A DNA stretch of 49,618 nt from contig SSNU01000354.1 in NCBI GenBank assembly GCA_012064415.1, positions 1 through 49,618 of the forward strand, read 5' to 3'. A model generated the notes under the pieces. That model worked only from the letters and a program-made list of their open reading frames with translations, was not told the origin of the DNA and ran no database searches. Numbering within the stretch: position 1 is the stretch's first letter; each line of letters opens with the position of its first letter. Shown in pieces: positions 22,301 through 34,300 of this stretch. The DNA is from Gyrodactylus bullatarudis (lineage: Eukaryota; Platyhelminthes; Monogenea; Gyrodactylidea; Gyrodactylidae). A program made the translations under genes and the position numbers.

Positions 22301-25300
22301 AGAACTCAATAAAATGTCTGAAACAATTAATTCTTTCACTGATGTGTACATCAGATATGTTGATGACACTTTTATTTTGATGAAACCAAATGTATCAGCA
22401 GATGAATTTCTCTTAAATATGAACGCGTTTCATCAAAACATTAAGTTCACTATGGAAAAAGAATCTAATGGTACTTTGAGTAACTCAAATTGAGTTTTTT
22501 AGATGTTAAACTGACTAGAAAAGATGATGGATCAATTCCAAGAAATATTTTTAAGAAGAAGACTGACAATGGTAAATATCTTCATTATGCCAGTTTCAGT
22601 CCTATTTCGTATAAAGTTGGCTTAGTGATTGGTCTAGGAAAAAGGATAAGAAGAATAGCCAGTCCGGAGGAATGGCCTAATGAAATAGAGAATTCAAAGT
22701 TGTCTCTGATGGAGAATGGTTATCCTAAGAAATTTGTAGACAAATTCATCAATATTTCAGATAATATGGATGAAGATGTAAATAAAGATGAAATTGAGAA
22801 AACTAAGATTTTTATGAGACTCAACTTCAAAGGCGACGGTTTTAGTAATGACATTAGAAGAAGACTTAACAATCTCATCAATCAACATTACAATAATATA
22901 CAATTGAAAATTGTATTTAAAACACAGAGATTGTTCAGTTTGATTCATAAAGATTTACTCAAGCCGGAGGAGAAGACTCTACTAATTTATAAATTCCAAT
23001 GTGACTGTGGTGCTTCTTACATAGGTAGAACAATTAGGAAGATGTCTACAAGATCAAGTGACCATCTGAATAAGGACACTGCGGTAACTAGGCATATCAA
23101 ACAGGAGAAACATGCTGTTTCAGTTTCGAATTTTTCCATTTTGTATAAAAACAGCATAGATGTATGGGTCAAAGAGAAATTCTTTATTAATCTATACAAA
23201 TCCAATCTATGTGTTCAAAAAAACTATTCTTATAACCTTCAACTCCCCTGGCCTATGTGAGCTTTTTCACTTTCTTCTCCACTGTTGCTATTTATTGGAG
23301 AGTTTTGGTGTTTTTTCAGCTTACATATTATTCTAATTTTATTCATCTTTTACTATTTCTTTCATTATTTGTAAATTATTATCTTGAATGAATCTTTTAA
23401 TTTTTATCATTTTTAAAGCAATGCCACTGATGATGCTTTAAGAAATACGTATATGGTTTTTAAATATATTTCTTTCTTACATATTCCTAAAATAAAGAAC
23501 AAGTTTTTGAGTTATTAAATTAAAATGATCTCTTTTTATAAACGAGATTAAGGTAAAGAAAATTTAAAAAATAGTTTTACCGCTTCAATCTTTCAAATTT
23601 ATTTCTAAAATATGACTCTTTTGCGATCAAGTTAATCAGTGTTTATATATTATTCGGAATCAACACTAATTTTTAATCATCCTTTAGACAAAAAATCAAA
23701 AGTAAAATTTTTTGTTTAGCAAAAGTAGATTAAAAACGCCGCAAAGATGCACTCAATTTCTAATTAATCAGAGTTAAAATTTGTTTATTAAAAAAAAATA
23801 TCCTTAACTAATCTATATTGATTTTATTCATCTTTCAGACTTTTCATCAAAAACCTTTTGTTATGGCCAACGAGATGGCCTCTGTTGTAAGGTACAGGCA
23901 GAAATGGAACGATGTTCAAACATAACCAAAATACCCTTGCCAGAATCAAAAACCTATGGCTATGATTTCGTCATTGGATCTCTGAAGGATGCAGATTCTG
24001 TCTGTGAGAATAAGTAAGTTTCCGCTTATCTCTTTATACAATGTTTACATGGTTTAATTGCTATCAAGAGGTGCTAAGTTTTAGTGTTTCTTCCGTCCAT
24101 AAAGATTAAAAATTATTACCTCTTTTCAAGCGTATCTTTTCATATTAGGACTAATTTATTTTCATGATCTAAAGTTGATATGAAGTTTAGGAGTAGAAGA
24201 CTTTTACAAGAGTCTTTTCACATGAAAATTTTCTGAAAACCAAATTATGAGGCTCACTTTTCTCCTCTGAACAAATAATGATTATTTTTAATATGAATAT
24301 GGATTTTTTTCAACTTTTGGAAATTGAAAATTTTGTGTATTTGTGATCCTAAAAAACAAAATTTGATCATCCTTTCACATTTAAATAAATAAAGTAGCAT
24401 TTAAAGATTTGAAGTATTTAAATAGCAGATCTTCATCTTTATATCAACTAGCTTGAAATTGCCACTTTAAACAAAAATATTTCAAAATTCAAAGTAGTAT
24501 ATTTTATCAATATTTAAATCTTTTCTTATCAGCCCTTTTTAGTTCGAAATATAACTCAAATATTTCGGTTCAATTTTTTTTTCAATTCCAATAAACATAA
24601 AAACTGATTGAAATTAAAATATTTTTCTCCAGATAACCAGAAAGACATTTATTTTTCGAATTCCGCGATGAAATGAGTCCAGGAGATACTGAAATTTGAA
24701 AGAAAAATTGTGAAAAATTGAATCTAGCCAAAATTAGACTAATTTACGAATTTCGAAGATACCTCCTTTTATATCGTCTTCAAAGGTTCAAAGCAATTCG
24801 ATACCGATATCTTATATTAAGATTGGACGGGGAATTCAGAGGTCGTGGTTTTCAAGAGAACGTTATACTTCAAAAAGTTTGAGCTCAAAGCTTGAACAAG
24901 TGGGAAAATGGGGCATCTTTGAAATTCGTAAAATAGTCTAATTTCAGCCAGATTCAATTTTTTCAAAAATGTTTAATATTTTAGTATTTCATAACCTCAT
25001 TTCATCGTGGAATTCACAAAATAAATTTTTTCTGACTTTCAAGAGAAAAATGTTGGGTTTTTTTATAAAAATAGTAAATTCTCAATTAGGTTTATTTTAT
25101 TTTCAAACTCTTCTTCATTTCAATTTTTCGCTATTGCCTCCATCTGAAGAGTATACAATTTCGGCATATTTGAGAAAATCATGAATCCCTTCGAAATCTT
25201 TTTTGATTTCTTACAAGAATTTTCTTTTGAAAATTTTATTTTTAATTTTTGGACCTCAGGGCTCTTTTTTCGTGACTTTGGATGAAATGTTGATTATCTT

Positions 25301-28300
25301 TCGAGTATGTCAGTATATTTTGTTGTAAATTAGCTTGAATTGAAAATCAATAAATTTTTGATCGAAAAATGCCAGAAGTTGAAGAATAGCCAAATTATGA
25401 AGTTTGTCTGAGGACATTTGCAGATTCCGAAAAATTGAAAAATTGCAAATTAAATCGATCTGATGGACAAATTATAGTTTGTTGGAAATTTCTTTCTGAC
25501 TCTATCATCAATTTCTTGTTATGATCCATTTCACTTGTGAATGATATCAAGTAAAGTTTAGATTCTATGGTAAATAAAGTATGTATCTCCATATTGATTG
25601 AGAAATGTTTTAAGAGAGAATTTCAATATTATCATCATCATCATTTTGGGGAAAATTCCCTTCTATTATGCATTGCAAAGACGGAGTGTAGGCGTATTCT
25701 TGAACAACTAAAAACTTTGAGAATTATTCATAAGTTAATGTTGCTTTCAAAGAAAAATAGGATCAGCGATCATTCTTGAGAAAAAGGCTAAAATTTCATT
25801 TCCTATCCCATAGTCAATTGACATTTAGAGCCTGATTTAGAAAAAAATCTTTACATATTCTGATTGTGGTATTAATGGAATTCCAACTTTTGCCTTATGT
25901 CGTATAATTGCACGGGTTTTAAACTTCTTCTGTGACTAGGTGTTCTTCAATAAATATAGAAATTTATATTTTTCAGAGATTTAATATCACGTGAGGTTTG
26001 AACTGGTATTTTCGTAATAATAGCATATTATATAATCGGCATATGTAGATAGTAGATTCTCGCCCTTTTTTTCTTAATTTAGGAGCGGCAATTTGAATTC
26101 TCAAATCGTAATAGGGCTTTTTATCATCGATAAAATGTAAACGAATCCCGTTTTTTAGGAGCAAAGCACTATTCACCATAAATAACCTTTAACAAATTGT
26201 ACTAAATTACTAAGATTCAACAATACTTTTATTATGATTTCTTAGAATCGTACCTTGTAATAACACAGTTTTTAATTCTGATTAATGTGGATTCTTTCAT
26301 ATTTAAGGATTTTAAAATTTAATGTTTCACACATGGAAAGGAAAGTTTCCATATCTTGTTCCGGCTATTTTACACATTCTCTCTATAGTATACTGATATA
26401 TTTTAAACCTATAATGTATTACTTTCTTTATCATGTTTATTTCTCCTGAGTGCAAAATAAACAAAGCGCGGAATTGACTTGTATTGGGATGAATGATAAA
26501 TCTATTACATTTGTGGATTCATTCAACGTATTAAGAACAAAAGATGTGATACAAGATAAAAAAAGTCTTTATCGTGTTTCATGAGATTTATGTATACTTG
26601 ACTTTTTTTCTAGAGCTTGGGATTTTTTTTATCTTTATAGATTTGTAAAATATAAAAATAATGAGTAAGATACCTATAACAGACTGGATTTAGTTTTGGT
26701 CTGAGACTTGACTCGAAGATCAATCTTAATTCTTGTAAGAAATCAAAAAAGTAATAACAAACTTTTTTGTCCTCCTTTTTATTTAATCAATCATTATCAA
26801 ATCATTATCGAAATTGATTTGATTCTGGACGAGAATAATATTAATAAAAAGACAAGTGAAATAATCGAGGGAAAAATATAGACTGGTAAAGGGGAGAAAT
26901 AAAAATCTAGATCATTCTTCGATCAACGCTACTCTTATTACTTTGATTGATTTGGCTTATTAAGTTTTTCTCTCCTTGGATAAATCTTTTTGAATAACTT
27001 GAGACTACTCTATTATAAAGAACAAAAAACTTAATGAAAATAATCATTTGAAACTCGGATTTGAATTTATTCTTTTCTCATTTTTTTGATAAAATGAAAT
27101 TTTGATTATCAAGGGTCCATCAAAATACTCAACAGTTTCATTCCGTTTCCTTGTCTAATTGTGATCCTGAAAACAATTTCAGATTCCTTTAGAAATCAAC
27201 AAGTTCCGAAATATTTTAATTTGACGCCAATTCTATATTTTTCATAATTTCTTTTCTTCTAACAGATAAAATTGATATAATGATCAGGGCCTCAAAAATG
27301 AATGAATTCGTGATATACTTTTTAATCTAAACACAGTTTGATATTTAAAATTGCTGTGGGGGTAACGGCTGAAATGTTGTTAGTGCAATGCACCAAGTTC
27401 ATATGTGTCATATATTTTGTTTGACGTAATGTATTAAAAGAGCATATATAATAGGGCATATTTTCCTTTTCTATGTGTATTTTGTTGAATTGAGGATGGG
27501 TCTTACTAAGACATTGACGTGATACTTCATGATAGTCAGATTTCTCATGCCACCCAATGTTATTTCATTACATCTTTAAGTTCAAAATTTGAAAATTTTA
27601 GATTGTTTGATTAAATACTTTATTCGAATAAAATGTATTTTTTGAAAATAACTAACAAGTAGCATATTAATCACTAAAAAATTTGATTGTGAAAATTTTT
27701 CTCTAAAGAATAACTTAAGAAAATCGAATTTATATGAAAAAATAGCTTCTATGTGAATATGTGGACTCAAATTCGATGTTTTCATAAAAAATGATGATAT
27801 TTTATGCGCATATAAATGAATTTTTAGGTCGAACCTTTGTAACTCTATTGGAACAATAAAAGTTTAAGTTGAAGCCCAAAATGTGAAATTGCATATAATA
27901 TTTTTGGCCAATTAATTTAGTATTTTCATAGCTAAATTTCGGGTTTTATGAAAGTTGTGAAATAGTCTCGGCACCGGAAGAGTTTATTTTTATTTGAAAG
28001 AAGTAATCTTAAAATTCATACATATTTTCAAGCATTTTTAGGGTATTTTAAATCTTTTTTATTAAAAGTTTTTTTCAGTGATTTAATAACAAAAAAATCA
28101 TCAAGATATAAAGTTAATTCGAGTTCTTCGTTAAATGTTAATCTCGAATATCTGCATTCAACTACTTCATATCTATGAAAAAGGCCTATTTTTTTTTATT
28201 TCCCCAACTTTTTGGCTCATTTCATTATGGAATTCGAAAAAAATAAATTTTTTCTGACTTTCCGAACAAAAATATTGATTCTTTTGTAAAAATAGTAAAT

Positions 28301-31300
28301 TCTCATCTTCATGTTTTACATAAATTCCTTCTTTTTTCAGCCGGAAAGGAATTATTGGCCTATACGAGTGTACTGGTGATGTTTGTCAGAAAAAATGCAA
28401 CGACAACCTACCCGCCAAGTATTTGTATCAGAACCTATTTGAGACTAAAGGTCTCAAAAGAGCTGCAATGTACCTATGCGAAAATATTTATTGTAAGTTT
28501 TGAAAAATCCACCCCGAATCTTTTTTTTGGGGTTAGAATTTTAACAAGTTTCAACTTTGATCTGACTGAATCTTAACCCAAGATGGATATTTGAGAATAA
28601 ATATGATTTTTAGTAAATGAATCTGACTCAAATTTCAGATCAGGATCATTTACTCTATTTTTATATCAACATATCAAAATAAGTGTCACGCCATGTAATT
28701 TTCAACTCTAAATTCTAAAAGGTAGATAATTTTGTGAAAAATAACTTTCTTTCTCTCTCTGACTAAGGTAAGGATTAGAATTTATATGAAAAATTGCTTC
28801 TATGGGAATATGTGGAGTAGGGATAATTTTTGAAAATTAGTAAATTTTTTCCTAGCACTAATTCGATAGAACATTCAAAGGCGGTTCTAATGATGTATAA
28901 CACTAGTAGGTTCTGATAAAGTCCTAGGGTGAATGATTTTTCTATCTAAATGTATTGAAAGTCCAAAAACCAATCATTTTCGAATTTTTGAAAGCTAAAA
29001 ATAATCAATCTTAAAATAAATTTTTGTTGTTGGAATTATTTGTTCAAGCCAACCATGTAGATCAAGTATTTTCTTGAATCAATCGAAGATACCATGGATT
29101 GTTGCAAAGAATATACACACTACTTAAAAGTAGTGGGATTTATTTTAAAAAAATTTATTGTATTGACATCACCCCTAGGAAAAGGTTTCACCTAAGAGAA
29201 ATTTCACACCTAGATTCCTTAAATACTGAAACATCTTTATTTATGTAGGCATCTGTGAATTTTCGAAAATTTTTTCTTAAAATGTTATCCCTAATGTGGA
29301 GTCAAATTCCATGTTTTCATGAAAAATGATGATATTCTATTAAGATCTTGATTTTTGTCAAAATAAATTAGCGCTTTTTACAAATAGTTTCATTTAGACT
29401 CATTACTAATGAGTCATTAGATTATAACCTAATTATAATTATAATTAATATAATACAAGAGTTTTTCTCATCTCCGAAATTATCTCCCATTAAAGGCAAA
29501 TAAGCTTAAATTACATCATTTACAACTTTCAAGTCGTTAATATTTCTTCGCATGTCTATGAATTTTAAAGGGTAACAATCACAAATACTCCCTTTAAACT
29601 CATTTCCCTCTTTACAATATACACAAATGTAGTTAAAAAAGGAAATTTTCAAAAGAGTTGAGACAATCCTTCTATTATGTCTCTAAATTAAAAGATGCAG
29701 TTTGAAAGTGAAAATTTAAGAATATTGTGCGTGTGTTACAAATTGATTTCAAAAAATATCTAAAGGTCTATTTTTATCAAAATTGAAAAATATTTCAAAC
29801 AGTTTCAGTAATTTTACTCATCAATTCTTACAAGTTTTGCCGAATAAGGATACAAATTTTAGCAAACCATCATAGAGATTTTATTAAGATCCTTCAGATT
29901 CAGAACCAAAATAAATCTTGCGCGAATTTCATATTAAACTTAAACAAAAGAAAATTAAAAAATCTCTATAAAAAGCTATATCTGGTTAATTTACTGCAGC
30001 CTGTTATAGATAATGAAAGAATTTCTTTCAATGATTAATATATTGTGAAAATTAAGGTGAAATTGATAGTAATTTTTAAGAAACTTTATCTATAAAAAAT
30101 TAAATGCAGTTATTTTACTAAAATTAAGTAAAAATATTTTGGCGCAAGATTTAAATTAATAAAAACCATTCTGAAAATAAGAATTTCGCAAGATCTTAGA
30201 TTTAATTCAATTATCGATTGTACATAATTTTTGACTCGATCAGTTCTCAAGTAACTCAAGTTGTTTCTCCTAAAGGAGAAATTGATTTCGTTGATAAACA
30301 GTATGTGTCCTTTCATCTTTTCCAATAGAATAACTTTAGTAATGATGGAATCTTTCTACTCAGAGCAACATGAGTGGACTTGTAATCAAATTTGCCATTT
30401 TTATCACCAATCTGTTTATGTTAAAAGGGTAGCCTGACCAGTATGATTCTTATTGCCTACATTTTTTTCTTGCTACAATCACCAAAAATGAACACAAAAA
30501 GGCCAACTCTCTTTCATTATAAGCGAATTAGTGGGGCAGGGGGATACTTTCTGTTTGAGAATAAATGAATATTTCTCATTGTTGCACAATAAATAAAAAT
30601 ACTCCTATATTTTTATTCCCTCGAATGAGTTCAGATAACAAGATAAACTTTCCCTTGGACAAATAATCTATCGAATTCCTTCTCTCTCTTTAAAAAGTAG
30701 TAGCAGTAGTAAGGGCATAGGACTTATTTTCTTTTTTCCTCGAGTAAATGTTCTCTTTTTATTTTCACTCTTCCTCCTATTCCTTCACTTGAAGAGAGAG
30801 AGAGTATTTTTTTCACTTGGCTTTTTTTTCTAATAACCATTTACATTGTGATTATTTGAGGATAAAAGGGAGTAAAATCAAAAAAAGTATTTAATAGAGG
30901 GGTGAAGAAGGAAAAATTGATTAGTTTGCTGCTTGTCGACAGTCCCTTTTTCTTTTTAAAAACAGTTTATAATTATATACCATTCGTCATTAAAATTTTC
31001 AATGGATTTTACGAACATAGATTTGAAAAATTATCTGAGTCTTAAACATATTTTCGATATTTTTGCTCATCAAAAGTGTCGATCATGGCATATAACCTTT
31101 GTGCGGGATTTTAGAAAGAATCAAATGCCGCAATTTTTAGCTCATCATTCATTTTTACAATAATCTTTAGACATCAATCAAACGGCTTGAAAACTTGCTT
31201 TTCACACTCTATTCCAAAGATTCCTACACGATACATGGGATATTTCAGAAATATATTTAAATGAGCAGATTCAATGTTGTAGAAATTAGATATTAAAATT

Positions 31301-34300
31301 TATACGCATTTAGTGTTTCTAGAGATTCTCATGCAATTTACATAAAAATAAGAATTATAGTGTGAATATTTTTGAAGATTCGAATCTTGAATAAATGGTT
31401 GATATTTTATTCTTTGATTGTGACAAAATAGTCACTTTTAATGGATTCAGAAGACAAGTGAGAATATCTTGGCCTGTTTTTCATCTGATGATCAGATTCT
31501 GATGAACTAAAAAAATGAATCAATGATTAAGGGAATTTTTGAATTTTACGAGTACAATTTCAATTTTCTGCCCAATGACTCAAAATTGTTGAAGATATTT
31601 TTAGATACAAACCTTCACTAATGAAAGAATAGAAAATTAAAGAAATTTCAAAGTTTGATGTTATTAGATTAAGCGAGCGATCGAAGATTTTCTTGGGATC
31701 ATAAACTGATATTTCAGAGACAATTCTAAAGATTGAAAAAACTTGTTTTGCTATCATGCTTAAGCACACCTAGTTAATATGAAGATGGGAATTTATGATC
31801 TTTACAAAAATATTAATTTTTTCATCGAGAAATCGAATTTGATCAAGAATTTTCGGAATCTAGATTATGAGGCCCTCTTTCACGATACGGAGAAAAACAA
31901 TTTAGAAAAAATCAATTTTTAAGGAAAATACGGCAAATTCAAAATCTTGAAGTAGCGCCAAATTCCCATTTGTTGAACTTTGAGAGAGCGATCAAAGGTT
32001 GATTTTTAGGATCAAAGAAATCAAATATGATGAATGTGGTTTTAAGAATCACCCCATAATCGTGTCAAAATCAAATCTTGATTTTTCATCATTTTCCCTA
32101 CTTGAAAGTCGATGAAATTTTATATTTCAAGATCCCTGAAAATGACGAATTTATCAAAAATTTAATTATGATCATCGGTTTTTTTGTCTTATTGTGATCC
32201 TGAAAATCAACTTTTGATCGCTCTCTCACATTAAAATCAGCAAAAAGTTTCAACTCAAAGTCCAAAAAGTGGGAATTTGGCGCTACTTCAAGATTTAAAA
32301 TTTGCCGTATTTTCTTTAAAAATTGATCTTTTCTAAATTGTTTTTCTCCGTATCGTGAAAGAGGGCCTCATAATCTAGATTCCAAAAATTCTTGATCAAA
32401 TTCGATTTCTTGATGAAAAAATTAAGATTTTTGTAAAGATCATAAATTTCCATCTTAATATTAACTAGCTTTATGCCGATAGGAAGAAACCTTCCTATTA
32501 GCCAACTATTAGCCTTAGGGATGCTAGTCTCCAATGAGACTTCTGCTAGTAGTTTTATCTTACAGTAGCTCTAGTCAAACCTCGAATTACTAACTCAGAA
32601 TAATTCTCGCTTGATCTTTGGATGTGTGAAATTTAATGTAAGCTTCATTCCAAGTTAGTCATTCGAGGTTGACTAGAGCTAATGTAAGATAAACATTTTT
32701 TGTTAGAAAATTTCTAAACGTTTCCTTTTTTTGTAGTAACAATTTAAGGATCATGCTTGACTAGCTCATCTGATTGCGAGTTATAGTATAAATCTTGCTT
32801 CTTTGTCATTGTTAAAGCAAAGTGAGTGTAATTTTAAATACGTTTTTTGAAAATAATACGTCATCTCAGTGAGCAAGTATATGCATATTTGGAATTATTT
32901 ATGAAACTACAGATAGAAGTGAAGAAGAGTAAGTGGAAAGGAAGTTTGGAGAAGAATTTGTTGAAAGAATCTATTCGATTTCATAAATTCAAATAGCACC
33001 AGAGAATTCTAATGCATTACCATCATTAGGGAATTCAGTTATACTGGAAATCAGGAAATTAACGATGGAGTTTTTATTTTTCAATTAACTAAGCCAATAT
33101 TATGTGGAAATTTGAATGAAGAATTTCCTCAATAAATTTGATACTTTGAGTGCTCGTTGATTGAAAACAACAAGTTTGAGATGAGAATTCGTAAAATATA
33201 ATATTCAAATACGTTCAAAGGTAGATTTCCTAAAGCATCTTTAAATATGACATAAGTTAAGGATTTATAAAAAAGTCTAAGAAAATCAGAATAAAATTTA
33301 AGCCAAAAACACCAAAATATCAAGTAGATAGCAATTTTGGAGAGAAAAGTTAAAAAAACTCATATAGGCCAACGTAGTCGAAGGTAATAGGAATATTGAA
33401 CAAAGTAGTTCTTCAGGGAGCTACTCGGCATAGTCAAAACTATTTTTATCAGGGTAATCTAAATGTTTTTTATAATAATTTTAATTTAAATGTTTTTCCC
33501 AGTGATGAATTATATTATTATCAGAGTCCGTATAACTCTTATAATGATTCTAATTATTATAATAATCACTATTTTTATAATTATTTTAACTCTTATACTA
33601 CTAGACCCTCTTTTACTTTTTCTTTTTATAATCCTAAAGGTAACCAAATAAAAGCCAGAAGACAACCTAGTCAGGCAGCGAGCGAACTCTGTAGAAGACA
33701 AGTAATAGGAATATTTTTTTTAAGTATGAAGAATTTCTCCTTCATTCCAACGTCTGTACCGATACTTGGGCTATTGTATAAAATTAAAATGTTCTTTCCG
33801 TCTCAAGGTGATCTTTATTTGATAAATTTTTAATTGTACGTCAAAGTTTATGCCGAATTCAACCTATTTGTAATTTGACTTCAAAATAATTGTGGATATC
33901 TTTGTAATTTAACGATCATCATTAGCCAAGAAAATTGACTACGACCGTCAAAATTTTGAAATATTATCTTTGAAGGAAATTTCGGTTCATCATTTTATCA
34001 ATTCCCAGAATTTCAAAAGATCCTAGAATAATTATAATTCAAGATAGAAACTCAACTTTCTACATTTTTCGAAAGTTTTCTCACAGTTTATGACTAAAAA
34101 TTAATACAAATTTTCAGATTTTTAATTTTCAATTATGAAATTTTTGCTCCCAACTAGCCAAATTCATTTTTTTGCATCTAAATTTCAGTCAAGCTTTAAA
34201 TCTTACATGAGAGGTGTCATATCTCTGACCATACCATAAAAGTACATAAAAAGAAAGATTAAAATTACTCCCTCTGAGAATAATTATAATCAGATAGAAA

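Larger units (their letters stand above)
21770..23485 (+). mobile_element. Penelope-like element, family 2 copy 1, 5'-truncated
   Basis: Reverse-transcriptase similarity starts near ISDKTRSFIAKK and runs through the endonuclease to TGA at 23258-23260. The conserved 3' region (TTATTGGAGAGTTTTGGTG) and a hammerhead-like core at 23427-23452 follow. The end is set by loss of similarity to the copy at 38.5 kb. The element lies in sense orientation in intron 1 of the cysteine-rich gene, just 350 bp before exon 2. It has no 5' pseudo-LTR in view. Confidence 0.85.
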
